Of a stretch of DNA of 8,053 nt, positions 1 through 7,370 are shown in pieces (the stretch's first letter is position 1; each line of letters starts with the position of its first letter). The position numbers and the translations under genes were made by a program. This DNA is from Alphaproteobacteria bacterium (GTDB taxonomy: Bacteria; Pseudomonadota; Alphaproteobacteria; Sphingomonadales; Emcibacteraceae). The stretch covers positions 1-8,053 of the forward strand of contig JAADGA010000056.1 of assembly GCA_013152615.1 (NCBI GenBank), written 5' to 3'. Below the pieces are notes generated by a model that saw nothing but the letters and a program-made list of their open reading frames with translations, did no database searches and was not told the DNA's origin.

Positions 1-18
1 CTTGCACTATCTTGACGC

Positions 19-46
19 AAAAAATAACATCTTGCAAAATTCAAGA
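19..46 (-). terminator. weak candidate terminator after tRNA-Val
   Basis: Read on the minus strand just after the tRNA-Val CCA end, TCTTG and CAAGA form a 5-bp stem around a 7-nt loop (30-46). A run of six T lies about five bases further on (19-24). The stem is short and AT-rich and the T-run is offset, so this is a marginal intrinsic terminator. Transcription may instead continue out of the window, since nothing else is visible before position 1. Confidence 0.3.
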
Positions 47-49
47 AAA

Positions 50-125
50 TGGTGGGCGATGAGAGACTCGAACTCCCGGCATCTTCGGTGTAAACGAAGC
101 GCTCTACCAACTGAGCTAATCGCCC
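50..125 (-). tRNA. tRNA-Val (anticodon UAC)
   Basis: The reverse complement folds as a complete 76-nt tRNA. The acceptor stem is GGGCGAT pairing with ATCGCCC. The D-arm is closed by GCTC/GAGC, the anticodon stem is CTTCG/CGAAG, and the T-arm is GGGAG/CTCTC around TTCGAGT. The 7-nt anticodon loop reads TTTACAC, which gives anticodon TAC (valine, GUA and wobble codons). The 3' CCA is encoded at 50-52. It lies downstream of the hup terminator, so it is probably transcribed separately from hup. Confidence 0.97.
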
Positions 126-170
126 CATTTCCAATCTTCACAACAGCATCATTCCATGCGTGGATGCATG

Positions 171-197
171 TCTATAGACTGTTTAAAGATATGTAAA
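171..197 (-). promoter_or_regulatory. possible sigma70-type promoter for tRNA-Val
   Basis: On the minus strand, TTTACA (192-197) is followed 15 bp later by TATAGA (171-176). Initiation would fall roughly 35-40 nt upstream of the mature tRNA 5' end. The -35 matches the consensus at five of six positions, but the spacer is short and the -10 imperfect. It sits directly after the hup terminator, where a tRNA promoter is expected. A short inverted repeat CATGC/GCATG (155-159, 166-170) lies near the predicted start of transcription. Confidence 0.35.
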
Positions 198-200
198 GCA

Positions 201-240
201 TAAAAAAAAGACGGCCAGTCTTTTTTTACCGACCGTCTTT
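201..240 (-). terminator. intrinsic terminator of hup
   Basis: On the minus strand, beginning 14 bases after the hup stop codon, a 13-bp stem pairs 228-240 with 207-219 and includes two G-T wobbles. It encloses an 8-nt A-rich loop and is followed immediately by eight T residues (the A-run at 202-209 of the plus strand, partly within the stem). This is a textbook Rho-independent terminator. The opposite strand lacks a comparable T-run, so it probably works only for hup. Confidence 0.92.
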
Positions 241-254
241 CCGCAATAGAAAAA

Positions 255-530
255 TTATTTATTAACGGCGTCTTTAAGACCCTTGCCAGCCTTAAATTTA
301 GGCTGTTTTGATGCCGGAATCTGAATTTTCTCCCCGGTGCGTGGATTGCGGCCTTCACTGGCGGCACGCTGAGCAATGCTGAAAGTCCCGAAACCGACCA
401 GACGAACATCGCCGCCAGAGGCCAGGGCATCGGTAATTGATGAAAACACACCGTCAACAGCAGAAGCCGCGTCCGCTTTTGAAAGACCGGCAGCCGTAGC
501 CACAGCGGCAACTAAATCATTTTTATTCAC
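255..530 (-). CDS. hup: DNA-binding protein HU (HU-beta type)
   Basis: This is a 91-residue histone-like nucleoid protein, the usual HU length. HU dimers bend and compact DNA and help replication, recombination and transcription. The helical dimerisation part covers about residues 1-40. The beta-arm region starts at GFGTF (46-50) and carries the family signature around GRNPRTG (60-66), where Pro63 is the residue that intercalates into DNA. Lysines are dense in the C-terminal helix (78-91), as is normal. The start is GTG at 528-530, with AAGGGGAAG a few bases upstream as the Shine-Dalgarno sequence. The gene has its own promoter (581-609) and a strong terminator (201-240), so it is probably a monocistronic unit although lon lies directly upstream. 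IHF subunits are the nearest alternative, but the length and arm sequence fit HU. Confidence 0.97.
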   Translation of the reverse strand: MNKNDLVAAVATAAGLSKADAASAVDGVFSSITDALASGGDVRLVGFGTFSIAQRAASEGRNPRTGEKIQIPASKQPKFKAGKGLKDAVNK

Positions 531-580
531 TATCTTCCCCTTGTATATTAAGTATCACTGAATTGGTTAAAAGTGGCTGC

Positions 581-609
581 AGTGTAGCTCCGGTTTTTTG
601 TTTCGTCAA
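581..609 (-). promoter_or_regulatory. sigma70-type promoter of hup
   Basis: On the minus strand, TTGACG (604-609) and TACACT (581-586) are separated by exactly 17 bp with an A-rich spacer. Five of six -35 bases and four of six -10 bases match the housekeeping consensus. Transcription would begin near 574, giving an mRNA leader of about 44 nt before the hup GTG. This is the best housekeeping promoter in the window and supports hup being transcribed independently of lon. Confidence 0.7.
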
Positions 610-659
610 AGGGAAAACCTCACTAAACTGCGGTTTTTTTGCATAAAGATTACCTGACA

Positions 660-700
660 GCAAAATAATTCTGATTTTGAGGAAAAAAATCCTTCAGAAT
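660..700 (-). terminator. candidate hairpin terminator downstream of lon
   Basis: About 50 bases after the lon stop codon the minus strand has ATTCTGA (694-700) and its exact complement TCAGAAT (668-674). AGGA/TCCT pairs inside the stem, with a T-run in the loop and a small bulge. TTATTTTG follows the stem instead of a clean T-run. It may end the lon transcript, but the imperfect tail makes it a weak call. Confidence 0.4.
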
Positions 701-749
701 ATAAAGCCTTTGCCTGACGGCGGCTGTCCATGGGATATTCTGCCGGATT

Positions 750-3152
750 TTAATGCCGAACCGAGGTTCCAAATCCGGATTCACGCTGTTCCCCGGACAG
801 TTTCACCGTAACCTCGACATCTTCAGGGGCGAGCGGAACCAACGGCTCCGCCAGCGCCGTCTTCAGCACCTCATCGACCCGGCTGACCGGCATGATGGTA
901 AGCCCCCGAATGACATTATCGGGAATATCTGCCAGATCCTTCATATTATCTTCGGGGATCAACACCGTTTTAATACCACTCCTGAGCGCGGCCAGCAATT
1001 TTTCCTTCAGGCCGCCAATCGGCAACACCCGACCCCGCAGGCTGATTTCCCCGGTCATCGCCACATCGCGGCGCACCGGATTATTGGTCAGGACAGAGAC
1101 GATGGAGGTAATCATGCCGACCCCCGCAGACGGGCCGTCCTTGGGGGTTGCGCCTTCGGGTAAATGGATATGCAGGTCGTTCTTGTCAAAGACCGAGGGC
1201 TGAATGCCGAAATCAAGCGCCCGCGACTGAACATAGCTTTTCGCCGCCTGAATTGATTCCTGCATCACCTCGCCCAGCTTGCCGGTAATGGTAATTTTAC
1301 CCTTGCCGGGATAGCTGATGGCTTCAATCTGCAAAATAACCCCGCCAACCTCGGTCCAGGCCAGACCGGTCGTCACCCCGACCATATCCTCGTCTTCCAG
1401 TTCGCCGAACATAAAGCGTTTGATACCGCCATATTTTGCCAGATTGCGACAGGTGACCTTAATCGATGTCACCTTGCCCAGAACAATTTCCTTCACTGCC
1501 CGGCGAATCAGCTTGGCCAGTTCCCGTTCCAGATTTCGCACTCCGGCCTCGCGGGTATAACTGCGGATAACCTCACGCAGCGCACCGTCGGAAATCGACC
1601 ATTCCTCAGCTTTAAGGCCATGATCGCGCATCAATTTTGAAATCAGATGGCGCTTGGCGATTTCAAGCTTTTCCTCTTCGGTATAGCCGGACAGGTTGAT
1701 GACCTCCATCCGGTCGAGCAGTGGTTGCGGCATATTGAGGGTATTGGCCGTGGTGACAAACATCACGTTCGATAAATCATAATCGACCTCAAGGTAATGA
1801 TCGTTGAATCGTGCATTCTGTTCCGGGTCAAGGACCTCCAGCAATGCCGACGACGGATCACCGCGAAAATCGGACCCCATCTTGTCAACTTCATCAAGCA
1901 GGAACATCGGGTTGCTGGACCCGGCTTTCTTCATGCTCTGGATCACCTTGCCCGGCATCGAGCCGATATAGGTCCGGCGATGACCGCGAATCTCGGCTTC
2001 GTCACGAACGCCGCCAACCGAAAAGCGGACAAAATTCCGTCCCGTCGCCCGGGCGATGGATTTACCGAGCGAGGTTTTACCCACTCCGGGCGGCCCGACC
2101 AGACACAGAATAGGACCTTTAATCTTTTTGGTCCGTTTCTGAACCGCCAGATATTCCAGGATTCGCTCCTTGACCTTCTCGAGTCCATAATGATCTTCAT
2201 TTAAAATATTTTCGGCCTGCACCAAATTCAGCCGCGTCTTGCTGTTTTTATTCCACGGCACCGACAGCATCCAGTCAAGATAATTGCGCACCACCGTGGC
2301 TTCCGCCGACATCGGGCTCATGGATTTCAGCTTTTTCAGCTCACCCAATGCCTTCTCCCGTGCTTCCTTGCTTAGCCGGGTTGCCTTGATTTTCTCGTCA
2401 AGCTCGCCAATTTCATCCTTGGCTTCATCTGATTCGCCGAGTTCCTTCTGAATCGCCTTCATCTGTTCATTGAGGTAATATTCCCGCTGGGTCTTCTCCA
2501 TCTGGTTTTTCACCCGGTGGCGGATTTTCTTTTCCACCTGCATCACCCCGATTTCGCCTTCCATGACGCTGTAGGTTTTCTCCAGACGCGACAGCAGGTT
2601 GGAATTTTCCAGTAACTCCTGACGCGAAGATATCGTCAGCGACAGATAAGACGCCACCACATCCGACAGCTTGACCGGGTCATCAATCTGTTCGACAGCA
2701 CCCAAAGCCTCCTGGGGGATTTTCTTGTTAACCCTGATATATTGACCAAACTGCTTGATCACCGAGCCAACCAGCGCCCGCAATTCCTTTGAGTCTTCAG
2801 CCACCGGCTGGTCAAGCTCCGCCTCGGCTTCGAAGAAGTTGTCATTATCAAGATAGCGGCAGATTTTTGCCCGGTGCCCGCCTTCGACCAGAACCTTTAC
2901 CGTGCCGTCCGGAAGTTTAAGCAGTTGCAGCACCGTCGCCACCGTCCCGACCGTATAAATATCTTCAACAGCGGGGTCATCGTCATTGGCATCTTTCTGG
3001 GAAACCAGCAGAATTTTCTTGTCATTGCTCATCACATTTTCGAGCGCCCTGACAGATTTCTCCCGACCGACGAACAACGGGACGATCATATGCGGAAATA
3101 CCACAATATCTCTTAAGGGAAGGACGGGATATATATTACTCATCGGGGGCAT
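750..3152 (-). CDS. lon: ATP-dependent Lon protease (LonA type)
   Basis: Lon is a soluble hexameric AAA+ serine protease of the cytoplasm that degrades misfolded proteins and selected regulators. This 800-residue copy is near the E. coli length of 784. The N-terminal substrate-binding LON domain covers about residues 6-205 ([14 protein letters not shown] onward). A coiled-coil-rich linker follows (about 210-280). The AAA+ module has Walker A GPPGVGKT (353-360) and Walker B MFLLDEVD (416-423). The protease domain has catalytic Ser675 in PKDGPSAG and Lys718 in GGLKEK, 43 residues apart as in E. coli. All key residues are present. The first ATG (3150-3152) and a second at codon 4 (3141-3143) are both possible starts, and neither has a clear Shine-Dalgarno sequence. 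The codon-4 start gives a protein beginning MSNIYPVL. It lies 133 bp after clpX, with a heat-shock-like promoter in between. Confidence 0.98.
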   Translation of the reverse strand: MPPMSNIYPVLPLRDIVVFPHMIVPLFVGREKSVRALENVMSNDKKILLVSQKDANDDDPAVEDIYTVGTVATVLQLLKLPDGTVKVLVEGGHRAKICRYLDNDNFFEAEAELDQPVAEDSKELRALVGSVIKQFGQYIRVNKKIPQEALGAVEQIDDPVKLSDVVASYLSLTISSRQELLENSNLLSRLEKTYSVMEGEIGVMQVEKKIRHRVKNQMEKTQREYYLNEQMKAIQKELGESDEAKDEIGELDEKIKATRLSKEAREKALGELKKLKSMSPMSAEATVVRNYLDWMLSVPWNKNSKTRLNLVQAENILNEDHYGLEKVKERILEYLAVQKRTKKIKGPILCLVGPPGVGKTSLGKSIARATGRNFVRFSVGGVRDEAEIRGHRRTYIGSMPGKVIQSMKKAGSSNPMFLLDEVDKMGSDFRGDPSSALLEVLDPEQNARFNDHYLEVDYDLSNVMFVTTANTLNMPQPLLDRMEVINLSGYTEEEKLEIAKRHLISKLMRDHGLKAEEWSISDGALREVIRSYTREAGVRNLERELAKLIRRAVKEIVLGKVTSIKVTCRNLAKYGGIKRFMFGELEDEDMVGVTTGLAWTEVGGVILQIEAISYPGKGKITITGKLGEVMQESIQAAKSYVQSRALDFGIQPSVFDKNDLHIHLPEGATPKDGPSAGVGMITSIVSVLTNNPVRRDVAMTGEISLRGRVLPIGGLKEKLLAALRSGIKTVLIPEDNMKDLADIPDNVIRGLTIMPVSRVDEVLKTALAEPLVPLAPEDVEVTVKLSGEQRESGFGTSVRH

Positions 3153-3186
3153 CCGTTTGTTGACTTAACCTGCATTTACCTAAATG

Positions 3187-3215
3187 TATCTGGGCATAAA
3201 ACACCCGTTTTCAAG
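3187..3215 (-). promoter_or_regulatory. candidate heat-shock (RpoH) promoter of lon
   Basis: On the minus strand, CCCCTTGAAA contains a perfect sigma32 -35 core CTTGAA (3210-3215). After 14 bp comes GCCCAGATA (3187-3195), which matches six of nine positions of the sigma32 -10 consensus CCCCATTTA. Spacer length is within the 13-15 bp seen for E. coli RpoH promoters. Transcription would start about 28 nt before the lon start codon. lon is an RpoH target in many Proteobacteria, so position and sequence agree. The -35 also lies in the loop region of a weak dyad (TAAACCCC and GGGTGTTTTA). Confidence 0.6.
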
Positions 3216-3260
3216 GGGTTTACCCGAAATATTACCGCCCCTGAGGGCCGAACAGCAGAT

Positions 3261-3269
3261 TTATCCACA
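3261..3269 (+). promoter_or_regulatory. perfect DnaA-box sequence upstream of lon
   Basis: TTATCCACA is identical to the high-affinity E. coli DnaA box. It lies in the clpX-lon spacer, 17 bases beyond the clpX stop codon and about 45 bp upstream of the lon -35 element. Binding by DnaA is inferred from the sequence alone, and only one full-consensus copy is present here. Confidence 0.45.
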
Positions 3270-3285
3270 GGGAGCCAACAATATG

Positions 3286-4560
<1,275 letters not shown>

Positions 4561-4631
4561 AAAATATCACTTCCTGTATGGTCTCATGATATGCTACTCC
4601 GACCATGGCCTGAATCTCAATAAATTTTTTG

Positions 4632-4681
4632 CCGGTTTGGCATATTTTTTTCTGATCTTCCCCGAAAACACCAAAAACCGG
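4632..4681 (-). other. inverted repeat in the clpX leader
   Basis: On the minus strand CCGGTTT (4675-4681) and AAACCGG (4632-4638) are perfect complements separated by 36 bases. TTGG and CC add pairs inside the stem with a two-base bulge. No T-run follows on the minus strand, so it does not look like an intrinsic terminator. If transcription starts near the candidate promoter at 4739-4747, this dyad would fold in the clpX 5' untranslated region. A smaller hairpin, CTGGC/GCCAG, lies just upstream of it. Confidence 0.4.
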
Positions 4682-4738
4682 TCTTCAGGAATCTGGCGAA
4701 CAGGCCAGTTATCATACTTTTCGTCTTACTTCAGTCCG

Positions 4739-4747
4739 ATAATATCA
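4739..4747 (-). promoter_or_regulatory. possible extended -10 promoter for clpX
   Basis: The minus strand reads TGATATTAT, an extended -10 element (TGN plus TATTAT, five of six bases of the consensus hexamer). It lies about 35 bases after the clpP stop codon. The upstream DNA is very AT-rich, but no good -35 hexamer stands at 16-18 bp. Initiation here would give clpX a leader of roughly 170 nt. The alternative is plain read-through from clpP. Confidence 0.35.
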
Positions 4748-4782
4748 GCAAATTTAAAAACAATTAATTAACGAAAATAAAA

Positions 4783-5415
4783 TTAACTGTCTTTATTTTC
4801 CGGGGCCGGACGTTTATCGAAAATTTCATCAATCAGACCAAATGTCAGTGCCTCATCCGGTGACATAAAGGTATCCCGTTCGAGAGCTTCCTCAATTCTG
4901 GCCAGTTGCTGACCGGTATGCTTGACATAAATATCATTCAGCCGCTGTCTCAGCGACAGAATCTCACGGGCCTGAATTTCAATATCGGTCGCCTGCCCCT
5001 GCGCCCCGCCCGACGGCTGATGAACCATAATGCGGGAATTGGGCAGGGAATAACGCTGTCCCGGCTCGCCTGCCGCCAGCAGCAATGAACCCATGGAACA
5101 GGCCTGACCAATGCAAATGGTGCTGACCTTGTTGCGGATATACTGCATGGTATCGTAAATCCCCATGCCCGCCGTCACCACGCCGCCCGGCGAATTGATA
5201 TAAAAGGCAATATCCTTCTTGGGATTTTCCGCTTCCAGAAAAAGCAGTTGGGCGGTAATAAGACCCGCCACCTGATCATTGACCTGCCCGGTCAGGAAGA
5301 TGATGTTTTCTTTCAGCAGGCGCGAGAAAATATCGAAGGACCGTTCCCCGCGGCTGGTTTGCTCAACAACCATTGGCACCAGGTTATTCATATATATGTC
5401 AGATATATTGTTCAT
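4783..5415 (-). CDS. clpP: ATP-dependent Clp protease proteolytic subunit ClpP
   Basis: ClpP is the tetradecameric serine peptidase barrel that receives unfolded chains from ClpX (or ClpA). The 210 residues are normal for the family. The catalytic triad is intact: Ser107 in GQACSMGS, His132 in MVHQPSGG and Asp181 in ERDTFMS. The spacings of 25 and 49 residues are identical to those of E. coli ClpP. The oligomerisation and handle region is recognisable around 134-165. The first ATG is preferred because AGGAAA stands six bases upstream. Met9 and Met15 are in-frame alternatives, and a short N-terminal propeptide may be removed as in E. coli. It lies 120 bp after tig with no convincing terminator between, so the two may be co-transcribed. 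A 12-bp tandem duplication in the leader partly repeats the ribosome-binding region. Confidence 0.98.
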   Translation of the reverse strand: MNNISDIYMNNLVPMVVEQTSRGERSFDIFSRLLKENIIFLTGQVNDQVAGLITAQLLFLEAENPKKDIAFYINSPGGVVTAGMGIYDTMQYIRNKVSTICIGQACSMGSLLLAAGEPGQRYSLPNSRIMVHQPSGGAQGQATDIEIQAREILSLRQRLNDIYVKHTGQQLARIEEALERDTFMSPDEALTFGLIDEIFDKRPAPENKDS

Positions 5416-5424
5416 CTCAACTTT

Positions 5425-5448
5425 CCTGCTGTTTTCCCTGCTGTTTTC
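5425..5448 (-). repeat. perfect 12-bp tandem duplication in the clpP leader
   Basis: On the plus strand CCTGCTGTTTTC occurs twice with no gap (5425-5436 and 5437-5448). On the mRNA strand this gives two copies of GAAAACAGCAGG. The copy nearer the gene supplies the AGG of the Shine-Dalgarno sequence, nine or more bases before the clpP ATG. The second copy places another purine-rich AGCAGG 12 bases further upstream. A palindrome with a HindIII-like core, GGAAGCTTCC (5452-5461), follows directly. Confidence 0.9.
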
Positions 5449-5535
5449 GAGGGAAGCTTCCTGTTATCTCAACCTAATCCGGGCTATCCTATCCGGAGCC
5501 TGTCACCAAATCCTTAATTTTACTGCGACCATCCG

Positions 5536-7065
5536 TTATTTTTCCGTTTTGGCTTTTTTCACTGTCGCCTTCTTTGCCGGAGTCTTTTTAGGAGCCGGAG
5601 TCTCTTTAGGGGCCGGCTTCTTTGCCTCAGCTTTCTTTACCGGGGCTTTTTTGGCCGCAGCTTTCTTGGCCGTTGACTTGTCGGCGGTATCTTTCCGGGT
5701 TTTTTTGGCAGAATCCTCGGCCTCCTCAGCCGCGATCGCCGCCATCAATTCCTCATGCGATACCTTTTTGTCCCGAACATCGGCCAGTTCCAGAATGAAG
5801 TCCACTACTTTTTCCTCAAACAGCGGTGCGCGGATCTGTGCCATTGCCTCCGGATTCTTCTGATAGAATTCAAAAACCTGTTTTTCCTGCCCGGGGTAGC
5901 GTTGGGCCTCGGTGGAAATCTGGCGGGTTACTTCTTCCTGAGAGACCGTAATCTCATTCTTCTGGCCGATTTCAGCCAGTAATAATCCCAGACGAACCCG
6001 CCGTACGGCAATGCTCTGATATTCCTGTTTGACATCATCGTCCGGTTCTTCAATATCCTCTGGTTTTATTCCGGGGGTTTCTTCGCGCTGCTCGCGCTCA
6101 AGGTCCAGTTTCAACTGTTGCCAGATCTGATTGAATTCAAGCTCGACCATGGTTTCCGGAACTTCAAAAGAAACCACATCTGCCAGCGCATCAAGCAGGG
6201 CGCGTTTCAATTTTGTCCGCGCCAGACCATGATTTTCCTGCTCAACCTGCTTTTTCACCAGCTTTTTCAGGGCCTCAAGGTCCTCCAGACCAAATTTCTT
6301 CGCCATGTCATCATCAATCTCCATATCGGCCGGTTGCTGAACCTCATGCACCGTCACCTCAAAGACCGCCGCCTTGCCCGCCAGATTTTTGGCCTGATAA
6401 TTTTCAGGAAAACTGACCTGAACCTGTTTCTGATCCCCGGCTACCACCCCGACAAGCTGTTCTTCAAACCCGGGGATAAAGCTGCCCGTGCCAAGCTCCA
6501 GCACATGGCCCTCTCCGGCGCCCCCATCAAAGGGCTTGTCGTCGATCTTGCCAAGGAAATCAATCAGTACCGCATCGCCGGTCCGGGCCTTGAATGTCGC
6601 GTCAGCCTTTTTAAAATTCTTCTGCTGACTGGCGATAGTGGCCACGGCCGCCATAACCTGTTGCTCGCCGGCCTCAACCACCAGACGTTCCAGCTCAATC
6701 GCGGCCAGATCAGGAATGTCAAATTCCGGGGTAATCTCGACATCAATGGAATATTCAAGATCCTCCCCTTCTTCAAACGAGATAACCTCAATCTTCGGCT
6801 GCATCGCCGGGCGGACCTTGTTTTCGTCCAGTGCCGCCTGAGAAGTGCTGTTGATGGTTTCCTCCAGCACCTTACCCATAAGGTTTTTACCATGCAGTTT
6901 TTTCAACAGTGACAGCGGGGTCTTGCCGGGGCGAAAGCCGGGCATTTTGATCTGGCCCTGAAGCTTTTGCACTTCCACATCAATTTTTGCCTCAATATCA
7001 TCCGCAGAAATGACAACTTTATATCCGCGTTTCAAACCTTGTGAATTTGTTTCTGTTACCTGCAT
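5536..7065 (-). CDS. tig: trigger factor, ribosome-associated chaperone and PPIase
   Basis: Trigger factor docks at the ribosomal exit tunnel and shields nascent chains. The start chosen is the ATG at 7063-7065, because MQVTETNSQGLKRG fits the conserved N-terminus of the family. Upstream in-frame GTG (7095) and ATG (7092) would add ten residues of unconserved sequence. None of the starts has a strong Shine-Dalgarno sequence. From this start the protein has 509 residues against 432 in E. coli. The ribosome-binding domain holds the GFRPGKTP signature (43-50). The FKBP-like peptidyl-prolyl isomerase domain covers about 155-245 and the helical C-terminal arms about 250-445. Residues 452-509 form a low-complexity Lys/Ala/Pro tail with 21 lysines in 58 positions, which explains most of the extra length. 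tRNA-Leu lies 79 bp upstream and clpP 120 bp downstream. Confidence 0.97.
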   Translation of the reverse strand: MQVTETNSQGLKRGYKVVISADDIEAKIDVEVQKLQGQIKMPGFRPGKTPLSLLKKLHGKNLMGKVLEETINSTSQAALDENKVRPAMQPKIEVISFEEGEDLEYSIDVEITPEFDIPDLAAIELERLVVEAGEQQVMAAVATIASQQKNFKKADATFKARTGDAVLIDFLGKIDDKPFDGGAGEGHVLELGTGSFIPGFEEQLVGVVAGDQKQVQVSFPENYQAKNLAGKAAVFEVTVHEVQQPADMEIDDDMAKKFGLEDLEALKKLVKKQVEQENHGLARTKLKRALLDALADVVSFEVPETMVELEFNQIWQQLKLDLEREQREETPGIKPEDIEEPDDDVKQEYQSIAVRRVRLGLLLAEIGQKNEITVSQEEVTRQISTEAQRYPGQEKQVFEFYQKNPEAMAQIRAPLFEEKVVDFILELADVRDKKVSHEELMAAIAAEEAEDSAKKTRKDTADKSTAKKAAAKKAPVKKAEAKKPAPKETPAPKKTPAKKATVKKAKTEK

Positions 7066-7144
7066 GATTATTCTGCTTTTTCTGAGGGGCATCACGCCCG
7101 TTTATGGTTTATCGGCTTAATCCAGAGTTGTAACCATGGAAAAA

Positions 7145-7230
7145 TGGTGCGGGTGAAGGGACTTGAACCCCCACGTCTATAAGACACCAGAACCTAAATC
7201 TGGCGCGTCTACCAATTTCGCCACACCCGC
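7145..7230 (-). tRNA. tRNA-Leu (anticodon UAG)
   Basis: The reverse complement is an 86-nt class II tRNA. The acceptor stem is GCGGGTG pairing with CACCCGC. The anticodon stem is CCAGA/TCTGG around TTTAGGT, which gives anticodon TAG (leucine, CUA and related codons). A long variable arm (TGTCTTATAGACGT) is typical of leucine tRNAs, and the T-arm contains GGTTCAAGT. The CCA end is encoded at 7145-7147. No terminator is visible between it and tig, so tRNA and tig may share a transcript. Confidence 0.97.
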
Positions 7231-7303
7231 AATATATCTCCGGAGTCAAGACCTGTCATGGCTGTCTCTGTATATATGCAGGCCTTTATAGCCATTTAAT
7301 TAC

Positions 7304-7327
7304 AAATTTCCACAGAAATTTCCACAG
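7304..7327 (-). repeat. 12-bp tandem repeat forming a palindrome upstream of tRNA-Leu
   Basis: AAATTTCCACAG occurs twice in perfect tandem (7304-7315 and 7316-7327). The junction creates an exact palindrome, AAATTTC then CACA then GAAATTT (7304-7321). Each copy contains ATTTCCACA, which differs from the relaxed DnaA-box consensus TTWTNCACA only at the first base. TATAAA (minus strand, 7285-7290) and TATATA (7271-7276) lie between the repeat and tRNA-Leu as possible -10 elements, though no good -35 accompanies them. It could be an operator or a weak hairpin at the end of the nnrD transcript. Confidence 0.85.
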
Positions 7328-7370
7328 AAAAGCATAAAAGGAACAACACAAAAAACCACTTCCAGAGAAA

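Noticed and set aside
50..125. tRNA-Val as an integration site for a mobile element
   Set aside because: There is no integrase, no duplicated tRNA 3' end and no foreign gene next to either tRNA in this window.
618..650. AAAACC/GGTTTT hairpin plus T-run on the plus strand as a terminator
   Set aside because: The stem is six bases and AT-rich with a 12-nt loop, and there is no plus-strand gene for it to end.
4586..4771. 61-codon plus-strand open frame inside the clpP-clpX gap
   Set aside because: It has no ribosome-binding site, its residue makeup looks like translated AT-rich spacer, and it runs against every other gene.
5470..5520. Short dyads and CCGGAT repeats between tig and clpP as a terminator or promoter
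   Set aside because: GGCT/AGCC pairs only four bases, no T-run follows, and no hexamer pair at proper spacing was found.
6118..6912. 264-codon plus-strand open frame
   Set aside because: It is antisense to the conserved part of tig and shows no motifs or start signals.
7066..7095. Upstream GTG/ATG start for tig, adding ten residues
   Set aside because: The extra residues are not part of the conserved trigger factor N-terminus and have no Shine-Dalgarno sequence, so the ATG at 7063-7065 was preferred.
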